From Betaproteobacteria bacterium Ga0077527 (GTDB lineage: Bacteria > Pseudomonadota > Gammaproteobacteria > Burkholderiales > SG8-41), in NCBI GenBank assembly GCA_001464815.1, contig LNDW01000020.1, positions 124,001-188,000 on the forward strand: 64,000 nucleotides of DNA. The letters run 5' to 3'. The notes below the pieces were generated by a model. That model saw only the letters and a list, made by a program, of their open reading frames with translations, was not told where the DNA came from and searched no databases. Position numbers and translations under genes: made by a program. Position 1 is the first letter of the stretch. Each line of letters begins with the position of its first letter. Positions 43,733 through 53,343 of the stretch are shown here, in pieces.

Positions 43733-45046
43733 ATGAAAACGATCATCAGTACATCCCTGTCACTGTGCGGCGTATTGGCATTGCTGGCCGGTTGTGCAGG
43801 CACACCATCACATCCGCCGGAGGCGGCACCGCTGGCCGCCACCTGCCCCGATGGCGTGCCCGCCGGAGCGCGCTGCCTGCGCGGCCAGGATTCGGCGAAA
43901 GCGCATTATCTGATCGTGATGCCGGCGCAGTGGAGTGGTGTGCTGGTGGTGCATGCCCATGGCGGGCCCAGCCTCGGTGAACCCACGGCTGCGCGCGCCG
44001 ACGAGGACATCAAGCGCTGGGCGATCACGGTGCAGCAGGGCCACGCCTGGGCCGGTTCGGTTTTCCGCCAGGGCGGCTTCGCCGTCACCACCGCAGCCGA
44101 GGACAGCGACCGCGTGCGACGCATTTTTGTGGACCATGTCGCCAAGCCGCGGCGCACCCTGCTGCACGGACAGTCCTGGGGCGCGATGGTCGCCACGCGG
44201 GCCGCCGAGCTGTTCCCCGAATCCTGGGACGGCATGCTGCTGACCAGCGGTGTCGTCGCCGGGCCGGCGACCTACGATTTCCGGCTCGACCTGCGGGTGA
44301 TCTACCAGCATCTGTGCAACAACCATCCGCGCCCCGAGGAGGAGCAATACCCGCTGTGGATGGGCCTGCCGGACAACAACAAAATGAACAACGCCGATCT
44401 GGCAGCACGCGTCAACGACTGCCTGGGCCTGAACAGGCCGGCCGCGCAGCGCAGTCCGGAGCAGGCACGGCGGATACGCACCATTGTCGATGTCGTGCGC
44501 ATCCCGGAAAGCGCGATCATCGGCCACCTGCAATGGGGCACTTTCACGCTGCGTGACGTGATCCGGCGCACCGCAACCAGTCCTTTCGGCAACGAGAAGG
44601 TGTATTACACGGGATCCGCCGACGATGCCGCGCTCAACGCCGGCGTCAAGCGCTATCGCGCCGACCCCGCGGCGGCGGCCCGCTTCGCCGCGGATGTCGA
44701 TCATGCTGGCCGTTTCCGGATGCCGGTGCTGGCCGCACACGGCATCGGCGACTCGACCGTCTTTGTCGAGGGGATGGATACACTGCGCCGGCGCATGGAA
44801 GCGAACGGAAACGGCCCGCGCCTGGTGCTGAACTTCATCGACTCGAACCAGCACAGCTACTGGGGCGACGCGATGTACCCGCCGTTGTTCGAGGCCCTGC
44901 TCAACTGGTCGGAAAAAGGCGTGAAGCCTTCCCCGGCTGGCATCGCCGCGCGCTGCCGCGAAATGCGGGCCGCGGCGCCAAACGAATGCCGGTTCGTGCC
45001 CGATTACGCGGTCCAACCCCTCGCCACCAGGATTCCGCCGCGCTGA
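43733..45046 (+). CDS. Lipoprotein alpha/beta hydrolase
   Basis: A 437-residue envelope hydrolase. The signal is lipoprotein type (LLAGC, lipid on Cys21). The nucleophile elbow is GQSWG (Ser148), the acid candidate lies in LAAHGIGDSTV and the His in SNQHSYWGDAMYP. The long lid region (150-330) has several Cys and Asn-rich parts (QHLCNNHPRPEEEQYPLWMG). I cannot set the substrate; the size and lid suggest an esterase or peptidase of the tannase/S33 range. It probably forms an operon with the upstream Bug receptor gene. Confidence 0.82.
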   Translation: MKTIISTSLSLCGVLALLAGCAGTPSHPPEAAPLAATCPDGVPAGARCLRGQDSAKAHYLIVMPAQWSGVLVVHAHGGPSLGEPTAARADEDIKRWAITVQQGHAWAGSVFRQGGFAVTTAAEDSDRVRRIFVDHVAKPRRTLLHGQSWGAMVATRAAELFPESWDGMLLTSGVVAGPATYDFRLDLRVIYQHLCNNHPRPEEEQYPLWMGLPDNNKMNNADLAARVNDCLGLNRPAAQRSPEQARRIRTIVDVVRIPESAIIGHLQWGTFTLRDVIRRTATSPFGNEKVYYTGSADDAALNAGVKRYRADPAAAARFAADVDHAGRFRMPVLAAHGIGDSTVFVEGMDTLRRRMEANGNGPRLVLNFIDSNQHSYWGDAMYPPLFEALLNWSEKGVKPSPAGIAARCREMRAAAPNECRFVPDYAVQPLATRIPPR

Positions 45047-45067
45047 TGCGCATCAGCCGGGGCCTCG

Positions 45068-45679
45068 TCAGGACTTAAGCAACCCTTCCGCGCGCATCGC
45101 CGCCTGAACCTGCGGCCGCTCGCCGGCGCGGGTGAAGAAGGCCTGGATGTTGGCCCATGGCGCGAGGTCGATCTTGTGGAAGCCGCACCAGCGCAACACA
45201 TTGAACAGGTAGGCATCAGCCACTGAAAAAGCCTCGCCAGCGAGCCAGGTTTTTCCGGCCATCATCGCATCCAGCGCCTTGAAACGGCGCGCGATATAGG
45301 CCTTCTGCACTTCCTTCATCTCCGGTGTCATCTGCGGGTTGAATAACCCACCGACCGGCTTGTGCACTTCGGTGGCGATGAAGTTCAGCCACTCCATCAG
45401 GCGATAACGCGGCATTGAACCCGCCGCGGGAGCAAGACCCGACGCCGGTTTCTGGTCGGCCAGATACTGCAGGATGGTGCTGACTTCGGTCAGCACTTCG
45501 CCGTTGTCGAGCTGCAACGCCGGAACATAACCCTTGGGGTTGATCTGCCAGTAGTCGGCGCCGGAGGCGGTTTTCTTGTTCGGGATGTCGACCTTTTCGG
45601 TGTCAAAGGTGAATCCGGCCTCGAACAGCACGATGTGGGGCGCAAGCGAACAGGCGCCGGGCGAAAAATACAGTTTCAT
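45068..45679 (-). CDS. Glutathione S-transferase, beta class-like
   Basis: A 203-residue GST. The N-terminal thioredoxin-like domain has the beta-class catalytic segment SPGACSLAPHI with Cys10. NPKGYVPALQLDNGEVLTEVSTILQYLAD supplies the glutathione-binding cis-Pro and Glu-Ser/Val-Ser positions. The helical C-terminal half contains KTWLAGEAFSVADAYLFNVL. ATG 45679 has GGAGGA 5 bases upstream. It converges with the lipoprotein hydrolase gene, 21 bp apart. Confidence 0.92.
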   Translation of the reverse strand: MKLYFSPGACSLAPHIVLFEAGFTFDTEKVDIPNKKTASGADYWQINPKGYVPALQLDNGEVLTEVSTILQYLADQKPASGLAPAAGSMPRYRLMEWLNFIATEVHKPVGGLFNPQMTPEMKEVQKAYIARRFKALDAMMAGKTWLAGEAFSVADAYLFNVLRWCGFHKIDLAPWANIQAFFTRAGERPQVQAAMRAEGLLKS

Positions 45680-45982
45680 GGCTTCCTCCGGTTGATGATT
45701 GGCAGACATTGGCAGCACATCCTGCCGCAAGGATTTATCGCTTGCAAATGCGGGGTCGCGCCTCCATACTCCGCGCGCACCAGAATCGTCTGGATTTTGC
45801 CCTCCTCCCGCACCTCATCTGGTGCGTCTGATCGGCCTTCTCCACATCATGGCCGCCATCGCGGCAGTTTTATCGGTTCATTGCGTGCCCGCTTTTGCAG
45901 TTTTTTGTTCAGCTTGTTCAGTGATTCAAATTCTGATTCCCTGCCTGTCCCTTAGCCGAATCAGCCAGCTCCGGAGATTGTC
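45680..45982. other. 303-bp region upstream of the cold-shock gene
   Basis: No gene seen. The right half is the probable promoter and leader of the csp-infA pair, which in relatives acts as a temperature-sensing untranslated region. I do not see a clear cold-box motif. CGGAG at 45973-45977 serves as the csp ribosome-binding site. Confidence 0.4.
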
Positions 45983-46192
45983 ATGCCCACCATCGGCACC
46001 GTAAAGTTTTTCAATGCAACAAAAGGCTTCGGCTTCATCCAGCCGGAAGGCCAGTCCAAGGACGTATTTGTGCACATTTCAGCGGTCGAACGCGCCGGCA
46101 TGACCACACTGTCCGAAAACCAGCGTGTATCCTTCGAACTCGAACGCGGACCTGATGGCCGCTCCTCGGCAGTCAACCTGCAGGCCGCATGA
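45983..46192 (+). CDS. Cold-shock domain protein (CspA family)
   Basis: A 69-residue single-domain RNA chaperone. RNP1 KGFGFI and RNP2 VFVHI are intact in the order [19 protein letters not shown] and [11 protein letters not shown]. CSPs melt mRNA secondary structure, during cold shock or constitutively. Its stop codon overlaps the infA start (ATGA), which couples an RNA chaperone to an initiation factor. Confidence 0.95.
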   Translation: MPTIGTVKFFNATKGFGFIQPEGQSKDVFVHISAVERAGMTTLSENQRVSFELERGPDGRSSAVNLQAA

Positions 46193-46464
46193 TGTCGAAG
46201 GAAGAAGTCGTCGAGTATGAAGGTGTGATCGAGGAAGTGCTGCCCAACACGATGTTCCGGGTGACGCTCGAAAACGGTCACACGCTGACCGCCTATGCCT
46301 CGGGGAAAATGCGCAAACACCGCATCCGCATCCTCGCCGGTGACAAGGTCACCGTGGAGATTTCACCTTACGACCTGAACAAGGGCCGCATCAGCTTCCG
46401 CCACAAGGACGAGCGCGCAGGTCCCCCCGCAGCACGTCCCGGCAATTTCTACCGCAAACGCTAG
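46189..46464 (+). CDS. infA: Translation initiation factor IF-1 with C-terminal extension
   Basis: A 91-residue S1/OB-fold protein that binds the ribosomal A site during initiation. The core ([54 protein letters not shown]) is clearly IF-1. The usual IF-1 is about 72 residues; here an added basic Pro-rich tail, [18 protein letters not shown], follows. Betaproteobacteria commonly carry a second infA outside the ribosomal-protein cluster, and this copy appears to be of that type. The start is ATG-ATG overlapping the csp stop by 4 bp. Confidence 0.93.
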   Translation: MMSKEEVVEYEGVIEEVLPNTMFRVTLENGHTLTAYASGKMRKHRIRILAGDKVTVEISPYDLNKGRISFRHKDERAGPPAARPGNFYRKR

Positions 46465-46473
46465 ACCCGCCGA

Positions 46474-47169
46474 TCAGGCGGCGCGCCGACGCGGCGTTCG
46501 CCGTGCACTCTTGCGCGGCAGCTTCGGCGGCGCCACAAGCCGTGTCTTGACCGGGGTATTGCGCAATCCGTCCAGGAAAACGTCGATCAGCCGGCCCGGA
46601 TCCTCGGCCGACGGAATCGCATCCGGGTCCATCACCAGCTTGCTGATCAGTCCGTTGACCAGTGCGTGCAGGCCAACGGCGGTGGCACGCGCATCCAGTC
46701 CCGCCGGCAACTGACCGAGGGCAATCGCCGCTACCAGCCCTGATTCGAGCCGTTCGAGGCACCCCGCCTGCATTTCACGCAGGCGTTGCCATACCGGCTG
46801 CATTTCATCGACGTATTCACATTTGTTGAAAACGATGTGGAACACCCGCCGCGCCTGCGCGTCACCCGAGGTGCGTTCGAGGATGCCGGCCAGCATCGCC
46901 CGCACCGCGGCCAGCGGGTCGGCATCAAGGGCGGGGCTGATCTGGCAGGGGGCATCCTCCATCGGCATCGTCACCCGTGCCACCATCTCGCAGAACAGTT
47001 CGGCCTTGTCCTCGAAATGCCAGTAGATGGCGCCACGCGTCACCGCGGCCGCCTCGGCGATGTCGGTGAGCGAGGTGCGCGACACGCCACGCTCGCTGAA
47101 CACGCGCTCCGCCGCATCGAGAATCTGGTTGCGGGTCTCGAATGCCTCATCCTTGGTGCGTCTGACCAT
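46474..47169 (-). CDS. TetR-family repressor (AcrR/TtgR-like)
   Basis: A 231-residue repressor. The TetR helix-turn-helix covers residues 10-56 (TRNQILDAAERVFSERGVSR, TDIAEAAAVTRGAIYWHFED), the spelling typical of AcrR/TtgR efflux regulators. An AcrR-type ligand domain follows, with a basic tail (KLPRKSARRTPRRRAA). ATG 47169 has GGAGGA directly upstream. It is divergent from the RND efflux operon, with a strong dyad between, and very probably represses both. Confidence 0.92.
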   Translation of the reverse strand: MVRRTKDEAFETRNQILDAAERVFSERGVSRTSLTDIAEAAAVTRGAIYWHFEDKAELFCEMVARVTMPMEDAPCQISPALDADPLAAVRAMLAGILERTSGDAQARRVFHIVFNKCEYVDEMQPVWQRLREMQAGCLERLESGLVAAIALGQLPAGLDARATAVGLHALVNGLISKLVMDPDAIPSAEDPGRLIDVFLDGLRNTPVKTRLVAPPKLPRKSARRTPRRRAA

Positions 47170-47260
47170 GCTCCTCCGTATTGCGCCGGCTGCCGTCCGC
47201 GCCAGCAGCGACACCACATATTGTTGCCGGTTGATCGAACCCGGTTCATCAAGACGTCAC

Positions 47261-47288
47261 TTTACATACATTCATGTGTGTATGTAAA
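47261..47288. promoter_or_regulatory. AcrR-type operator TTTACATACA-N8-TGTATGTAAA
   Basis: A perfect 10-bp dyad in the divergent TetR/RND control region. It closely resembles the TACATAC/GTATGTA operators of AcrR and TtgR, and overlaps a TTTACA...TAAACT promoter-like pair on the plus strand. It is the expected TetR-protein binding site. Confidence 0.82.
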
Positions 47289-47402
47289 CTGTGAAGTGGA
47301 TTGATACTGCAAAAATCAGCAACCTCAAGCATCAGCAACCTCAAGCCAGCCTGGCTGTTTCGTCCCCGCCGCGGGCAACAAGGCCACCACGGAGCCACCA
47401 CC

Positions 47403-48602
47403 ATGAACCGCCCGACACAGACACTCGCCCTCGCCGCATCCACACTGAGCCTCGCCCTGCTCGCCGCCTGCGGCCCGGCCGGCGGCCCGCCAGGCGGTTT
47501 TCCACCGGCACCGGTGTCGGTGATCGTCACCGAAACCCGCGATGTGCCGGTCACCCTCGAATACACCGGCCAGACCGCCGGTTACCGTGAAATCGAGGTG
47601 CGCGCACGCGTCAGCGGCATTCTGCTCAAGCGCAATTACCGTGAAGGCAGCGGTGTCAAACAGGGTGAATCGCTGTTCACCATCGACCCCACACCGTTCC
47701 AGCTGGCACAGGCACGCGCCGCCGCCGATCTCGGTGTTGCCGAGGCCCGGCTGGCGCAGACCCAGCGCGAGCTGGCCCGGCTGAAACCGGTGTACGAGGC
47801 CAAGGCTGTGAGCCAGAAGGAATATGACGATGCCGCCTCGGCGGAGCGGGTCGCGCGCGCCGAAACCGACAGCGCGCGGGCACGCCTCAACGAAGCAAAA
47901 CTCAATCTCGAGTGGACTCGCGTCGAATCCCCCATTTCCGGCATCACCAGCCGTGCCCAGGTTTCCGAAGGAGCACTGGTCTCCGGTCCGAGCGTGCTGT
48001 TGACCACGGTGACCCAGACCGACCCGATGTACGTGATTTTCGGCGTATCCGACCGCGACACGCTGGCGCTGCGCAATGACGTCGAAGCCGGCCGCGTGAA
48101 ACTGCCCGGTGACGGCAAACTCAAGGCCACGGTCAAGCTCGCCGACGGCAGCGAGTACAAACGTGGCGGTGCGGTGAATTTCATCGACGTGCGGATCAAT
48201 ACGCAGACCGGCACCACCGAAACCCGCGCCGAATTCCCGAATCCGAACAACCTGTTGCGTGCCGGCGAATTCGTGCGCGTGGCGCTCAGCGGCGCGGTAC
48301 GGCCGAACGTGATCGTGCTGCCGCAACGCGCGGTGCTGGATGGCCCCAACGGCAAGTTCGTCTATCTGGTCAACGCCGAGTCGAAGGCCGAGCCGCGTCC
48401 GGTCGAAGTCGGCGCCTGGACCGGCGACGGCTGGATCATCAACAGCGGCCTGAAGGCCGGTGAACGCGTCATCGTCGACGGCACCGCCAAGATCTTCATG
48501 CCCGGCGCTCCGGTGAACGTGATCGAGCCCGGTCAGGGTGAACCCGGCAAGGGCGGCCCGGGCAAGGGCGACGGCAAGGCCGCAGCGGCCAAAAAAGCCT
48601 GA
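47403..48602 (+). CDS. RND efflux periplasmic adaptor (AcrA/MexA family)
   Basis: A 399-residue membrane-fusion lipoprotein (lipobox LLAAC, Cys23) that bridges the RND pump and the outer-membrane channel. The order is beta-barrel/lipoyl segment (EVRARVSGILLKRNYREGSG), a helical hairpin (QAQAAADLGVAEARLAQ type, ending SARARLNEAKLNLEWTRV), lipoyl return SPISGITSRAQVSEG, then barrel and membrane-proximal domains. The C-terminal tail is Gly/Lys rich. ATG 47403 is preferred because the signal peptide follows immediately. Confidence 0.95.
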   Translation: MNRPTQTLALAASTLSLALLAACGPAGGPPGGFPPAPVSVIVTETRDVPVTLEYTGQTAGYREIEVRARVSGILLKRNYREGSGVKQGESLFTIDPTPFQLAQARAAADLGVAEARLAQTQRELARLKPVYEAKAVSQKEYDDAASAERVARAETDSARARLNEAKLNLEWTRVESPISGITSRAQVSEGALVSGPSVLLTTVTQTDPMYVIFGVSDRDTLALRNDVEAGRVKLPGDGKLKATVKLADGSEYKRGGAVNFIDVRINTQTGTTETRAEFPNPNNLLRAGEFVRVALSGAVRPNVIVLPQRAVLDGPNGKFVYLVNAESKAEPRPVEVGAWTGDGWIINSGLKAGERVIVDGTAKIFMPGAPVNVIEPGQGEPGKGGPGKGDGKAAAAKKA

Positions 48603-48629
48603 TCCCGACAATATGAACAGGACACCGCC

Positions 48630-51600
48630 ATGATCTCGAAATTTTTCATCGACCGGCCGATCTTCGCCGCCGTGCTGTCGATCTTCATCGTCATCGCCGG
48701 CCTTGCCGCGATGCGCGCGCTGCCAATCGCGCAGTATCCGGAAATCGCGCCGCCGGTGGTCACCGTGCGCGCGGTCTATCCCGGCGCCTCGGCGACGGTC
48801 ATCGAGCAGACGGTGGCTGCGCCGCTGGAAAACCAGATCACCGGTGTCGAGAAAATGCTCTACATGAGCTCGAACTCGACCTCGCAGGGCGTGGTCGAGA
48901 TCCAGGTCACCTTCGAGATCGGTGCCGACGTCGATACCGCGGCTCTCAACGTCAACAACCGCGTCAAGCAGGTCGAACCACGGCTGCCGCTGGAGGTGCG
49001 GCGCCAGGGCGTCACCGTCGAGAAAGGCTCCTCCTCCTTCCTGCAGGTGATTGCCTTCACCTCACCCGACGGCCGTTACGACGACCTGTTCATCTCGAAC
49101 TACGTGACGCTGAATGTGCTCGATTCGCTGAAGCGCATCCCCGGCACCACCAATGTGCAGATCTTTGGCGCCAAGGATTACGCGATGCGCATCTGGACTC
49201 GTCCGGACCGCATGGCGCAGCTGAAAGTGACGCCCAACGACCTGCTGCGCGCGCTCAACGAGCAGAACGCCCAGTTCGCAGCCGGCAAGATCGGCCAGTC
49301 ACCCAGCGGCGGGCCGCAGGAGCTGGTCTACACCATCACCACCAAGGGTCGGCTGTCGGAACCCGCCGAATTCGAGAACATCATCGTCCGCGCCAACCCT
49401 GACGGCTCGCTGCTGCGGCTGCGCGACGTTGCCCGGGTCGAGCTCGCCGCCAAGGACTACGAGTTCCGCGGCCGCGTCAACGGCAAGTCGGCGACGCTGG
49501 TCGGCATTTTCCTGCAGCCGGGCGCCAACGCGCTCGCCACCGCCGACGCGGTATCTGCGGAAATGACGCGCCTGAAGCAGCGCTTCCCGCCCGGCTTCGA
49601 GCATGCCGTGGTTTATGACACCACGCGCTTCGTGTCGGTATCGATCCGCGAAGTCGCCAAAACCCTGGTCGAGGCCATGGTGCTGGTGTTCCTGGTGGTG
49701 TTCCTGTTCCTGCAGAACTGGCGCGCGACGCTGATCCCCTTCGCCGCGGTGCCGGTGTCGCTGATCGGCACCTTCGCCGGACTGCTGATGCTCGGCTATT
49801 CGATCAACACGCTGACGCTGTTCGGGATGGTGCTGGCGATCGGCATCGTGGTCGATGACGCGATCGTGGTGCTCGAAAACGTGGAACGCATCATGCGCGA
49901 GGAAAAAGTGAAGGCCCGTGACGCCGCGATCCAGGCGATGAAGGAGGTGACCGGCCCGATCATCGCGATGACACTGACCATGTGTGCGGTGTTCATCCCG
50001 ATCGCATTCCTCGGCGGGCTGACCGGGGAGCTCTATCGCCAGTTCGCGGTGACGATCTCGATCTCGGTGGTGATTTCGGGCATTGTCGCCCTGACACTGT
50101 CCCCCGCGCTGTGTGTATTCATGCTCACGCGCGCGCACAGCGAGCCCGGCCGCTTTTTCCGCTGGTTCAACAACTGGTTCAGCCGCATGACCGGCCGCTA
50201 TGTCGACGGCGTGACCTGGGTGTTGCGCCGCGGCGGCATCGCACTGCTGCTGTTCATCGGGATGGTGGCGATCACCACCGGCCTGTGGCGGGCAACGCCC
50301 GGCTCGCTGGTGCCGGATGAAGACCAGGGTTATTACATCGCGGCGGTGTTGCTGCCCGACGGTGCCACCCTTGACCGCACCGACAAGGTGGTGAGTGAAG
50401 TGGTCGAGGCGATCAAGTCCAACCCGGCCAACGACTATGCCATCGCCTTCACCGGCCTTGACTTCCTCGGCGGCGGATTCCGCAACAGCGCAGCCACCAT
50501 CTTCGTCACCCAGAAACACTGGGATGAACGGGCGATGAGCACCCAGCAACTGGTCGGCGAATTCTTCATGAAGACCGGCCACATCAAGGAGGCGCTGGTG
50601 CTCGGCTTCAACCCGCCGCCGATCTTCGGGCTGGGCAACGCCGGCGGCTTCGAGTTCTATCTGCAGAATCGCGGTGAAGGCGGCGCCAAGCGGCTGGCCG
50701 AGGTGTCGCAGCAGTTCCTCGGAGCCGTGGCCAAGGATCCGATGTTCGTGCAGGTCAACTCCTTGTGGCGTTCCAACGTGCCGCAACTCTACGTGGAGAC
50801 TGACCGGGAAAAGGCGAAAACGCTGGGCGTGCCGCTGGAGGAGCTCTACGGTTCGCTGGCCGCGACACTCGGCAACTACTATGTCAACGACTTCAACAAG
50901 TACGGCCGTACCTGGCAGGTGCTGATGTCGGCGGAACCCGGTTTCCGCAAGCGCCCCGAGGATATCGGCTCGGTGTACGTACGTTCGGACCGCGGCGCGA
51001 TGATCCCGCTCTCGGCGCTGGCCAGGATCGACTACACCTCGGGCGCGGACACACTTGACCGCTTCAATAACCTGCCTTCGGTGAAAATCTTCGGCTCCGC
51101 CGCGCCGGGCCACAGCTCGGGGCAGGCCATCGCGCGGATGGAGAAGATCGCCGAGGAAACACTGCCACCCGAGTTCAGCTATGACTGGAGCGGCGCCTCC
51201 TTCCAGGAAAAACGCGCCGGCGGCACCGCCGGCATCGCGATCGGCCTTGCCGTGCTGATGGTGTTCCTGATCCTTGCCGCGCAGTACAACAAGTGGTCGC
51301 TGCCGCTGTCGGTGCTGCTTGCCCTGCCCTTCGGCACATTTGGCGCGCTGGTCGCGGTGTGGATGCGCGGTTTCACCAATGACGTGTATTTCCAGATCGG
51401 CCTGGTCACCCTTCTCGGCCTTGCCGCGAAAAACGCGATCCTGATCGTCGAATATGCCGTGATGAAAAAACACGAGGGTTACAGCACTGTCGCCGCCGCG
51501 GTGGAGGCGGCAAGGCTGCGCTTCCGTCCGATCCTGATGACCTCGCTCGCATTCATCCTTGGCGTGCTGCCCCTTGCGATTTCCAGCGGCGCAGGCGCAG

Positions 51601-51833
51601 GCGCGCGCCAGTCCGCGGGCACCGGCGTGATGGGCGGCATGCTCGCGGCAACCTTCCTCGCGATCTTTTTAATACCCTGGTTCTACCGGCTGATCGCCGA
51701 CCGCAAGCTTTCCGATCCGCGCTCAACCAGGGAGATCGAGGACGAAGTCGAGCATTACCGCGCACAGGCCCACCGCGCGGTGTCGAGCCCGCACCGTGCG
51801 CCGGCGGCCAAGGGAGCTGATGATGACAAATGA
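48630..51833 (+). CDS. RND multidrug efflux pump (AcrB/MexB family)
   Basis: A 1067-residue HAE1-family proton/drug antiporter with twelve membrane helices and two large periplasmic loops. The N-terminus MISKFFIDRPIFAAVLSIFI is typical, and proton-relay Asp409-Asp410 occur in GIVVDDAIVVLENVE. The second half has GLVTLLGLAAKNAILIVEYAV and FRPILMTSLAFILGVLPLAI. It is 27 bp after the adaptor gene and overlaps the outer-membrane gene by 11 bp. With TetR control it should export hydrophobic toxic compounds. Confidence 0.97.
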   Translation: MISKFFIDRPIFAAVLSIFIVIAGLAAMRALPIAQYPEIAPPVVTVRAVYPGASATVIEQTVAAPLENQITGVEKMLYMSSNSTSQGVVEIQVTFEIGADVDTAALNVNNRVKQVEPRLPLEVRRQGVTVEKGSSSFLQVIAFTSPDGRYDDLFISNYVTLNVLDSLKRIPGTTNVQIFGAKDYAMRIWTRPDRMAQLKVTPNDLLRALNEQNAQFAAGKIGQSPSGGPQELVYTITTKGRLSEPAEFENIIVRANPDGSLLRLRDVARVELAAKDYEFRGRVNGKSATLVGIFLQPGANALATADAVSAEMTRLKQRFPPGFEHAVVYDTTRFVSVSIREVAKTLVEAMVLVFLVVFLFLQNWRATLIPFAAVPVSLIGTFAGLLMLGYSINTLTLFGMVLAIGIVVDDAIVVLENVERIMREEKVKARDAAIQAMKEVTGPIIAMTLTMCAVFIPIAFLGGLTGELYRQFAVTISISVVISGIVALTLSPALCVFMLTRAHSEPGRFFRWFNNWFSRMTGRYVDGVTWVLRRGGIALLLFIGMVAITTGLWRATPGSLVPDEDQGYYIAAVLLPDGATLDRTDKVVSEVVEAIKSNPANDYAIAFTGLDFLGGGFRNSAATIFVTQKHWDERAMSTQQLVGEFFMKTGHIKEALVLGFNPPPIFGLGNAGGFEFYLQNRGEGGAKRLAEVSQQFLGAVAKDPMFVQVNSLWRSNVPQLYVETDREKAKTLGVPLEELYGSLAATLGNYYVNDFNKYGRTWQVLMSAEPGFRKRPEDIGSVYVRSDRGAMIPLSALARIDYTSGADTLDRFNNLPSVKIFGSAAPGHSSGQAIARMEKIAEETLPPEFSYDWSGASFQEKRAGGTAGIAIGLAVLMVFLILAAQYNKWSLPLSVLLALPFGTFGALVAVWMRGFTNDVYFQIGLVTLLGLAAKNAILIVEYAVMKKHEGYSTVAAAVEAARLRFRPILMTSLAFILGVLPLAISSGAGAGARQSAGTGVMGGMLAATFLAIFLIPWFYRLIADRKLSDPRSTREIEDEVEHYRAQAHRAVSSPHRAPAAKGADDDK

Positions 51834-53250
51834 CAAGTCGCTGATCGCCATGGTGGTTCTCGCGGCGCTGCTCGGCGGCTGCTCCTTCACGCCGGATTAC
51901 CGGCGCCCCGCTGCGGAACTGCCGGAAAGCTGGCCCGCAACGCCGGCGCAAAGCGGCAATGCGCCGGCAGGCAACTGGTGGGCGCTCTACGGCGATGCCA
52001 CATTGGCGAAGCTGGTCGAGGAGGCGCTCGCCAACAACCAGGATCTGGCACTGGCCACCGCGCGTGTCGATGAAGCGCGGGCACTGGCACGGGTGGCCGA
52101 TTCAGCGCTGGTGCCTGCGGTGGACGCCGGCGCACAACGCGATCGGCTGCGCCTGTCTGAACGCTCGGCAACACGGCTACCCGCGGGCACTGCGCTGGAG
52201 CGCAACAACTACCGCGGCCAGCTGAACGTCTCCTACGAGCTCGATTTCTGGGGCCGCTTGCGCAACAACGCGAGCGCCGCAAAATCCGAGCTTCTCGCCA
52301 GCGAATCCGCGCGAGAAACCGTGCGCATCGCGCTGACAGCCGAGGTGGTGCAGTCGTATTACGCATTGCGTGCGCTGGATGCCCAGGTCAGCTCGACCCG
52401 CCGGTCGCTGGAACTGCGCCAGAGCGACCTGAAGCTGCAGCGGGTGCGCGCAGACGCCGGCCTGATCAACGATTTCGCTCTGCGTCAACTCGAAGCCGAA
52501 GTGGCGGCTGCGCAGGCACAGTTGCCCCAGCTTGAACGCCGCCGCAGCGGCGAGGAACTGGCGCTGGGCGTGCTGCTAGGTCGCAGTCCGCGGGCGTTGA
52601 TGCAGTCCACCGTGGAACGTATATCCGCCACCAAGTCCGCCGCTGAAACACCGGTGGCCGCGGTGGTGCCGGAGGGCCTGCCCTCGGAACTGCTGCTGCG
52701 CCGGCCCGACATCGTCGGCGCCGAGCAGCAGTTGATCGCCGCCAACGCGCGCATCGGTGCGGCACGGGCGTCGCTGTTCCCGCGCATCGCGCTGTCCGGC
52801 TACTACGGCAGCGAAAGCGCCGCGCTGGGTGATCTGTTTTCCGGAGCGGCAAGGGTATGGAGCCTCGGCTTCGGCCTCGCCCAGCCGATCTTCCAGGGTG
52901 GCCGGCTGTTCGGTGAAATCGATGCCGTAAAAGCCCGTGAACGCCAGGCGGTGGCGCAATACCAGAAAACGCTGCAGAACGCCTTCCGCGAGGTGCATGA
53001 CGCGCTGATCGCCCAGGCTCGCGCCCGCGAAGCCTTCGAAGCCGAAAACACCCGCGCCGCCGCGCTGACCGAATCACTGCGCCTGGCGCGCATCCGTTAC
53101 AACAACGGCCTGTCGAGCCAGCTTGAGGTTTTCGATGCGGAGCGCAACCTGCTCAACGCCGAACTCAACCGCGCCGAAGCGCTGCGCGCGCAGCGCGCAG
53201 CGGTGGCGGATGTGGTGCGGGCGCTGGGTGGGGGGTGGGAAAAGCAGTGA
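51823..53250 (+). CDS. Outer-membrane efflux lipoprotein (OprM/NodT family)
   Basis: A 475-residue TolC-like channel subunit anchored by a lipid on Cys20 (LLGGCSFTPDYRRP). Both repeats of the family are present: QDLALATARVDEARALARVAD with SYELDFWGRLRN in the first, and LRRPDIVGAEQQLIAANARIG with IRYNNGLSSQLEVFDAERNL in the second. The start at 51823 (GGGAG 6 bases upstream) overlaps the pump gene. It completes a tripartite efflux system. A dispersed repeat begins at its stop codon. Confidence 0.95.
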   Translation: MTNDKSLIAMVVLAALLGGCSFTPDYRRPAAELPESWPATPAQSGNAPAGNWWALYGDATLAKLVEEALANNQDLALATARVDEARALARVADSALVPAVDAGAQRDRLRLSERSATRLPAGTALERNNYRGQLNVSYELDFWGRLRNNASAAKSELLASESARETVRIALTAEVVQSYYALRALDAQVSSTRRSLELRQSDLKLQRVRADAGLINDFALRQLEAEVAAAQAQLPQLERRRSGEELALGVLLGRSPRALMQSTVERISATKSAAETPVAAVVPEGLPSELLLRRPDIVGAEQQLIAANARIGAARASLFPRIALSGYYGSESAALGDLFSGAARVWSLGFGLAQPIFQGGRLFGEIDAVKARERQAVAQYQKTLQNAFREVHDALIAQARAREAFEAENTRAAALTESLRLARIRYNNGLSSQLEVFDAERNLLNAELNRAEALRAQRAAVADVVRALGGGWEKQ

Positions 53251-53290
53251 TCAACGAGGAGCGCTGACAAGGGCACACCTGAAGCGAAGC
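53246..53290. repeat. 45-bp dispersed repeat, copy 2
   Basis: Partner of 36082-36126 (40 of 45 identical). Its first bases include the stop codon of the outer-membrane efflux gene. Confidence 0.75.
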
Positions 53291-53343
53291 AACGATGAGC
53301 AAAACCCTCGGGGTCTCACTCATTACTCATCATTCATGCCCCA

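Noticed and set aside
49299-51473. Long antisense open frame (724 codons) opposite the RND pump gene
   Set aside because: Its sequence is Arg/His/Gln-rich, shows no family motif and mirrors the codon bias of the pump gene; it is a GC-driven shadow frame.
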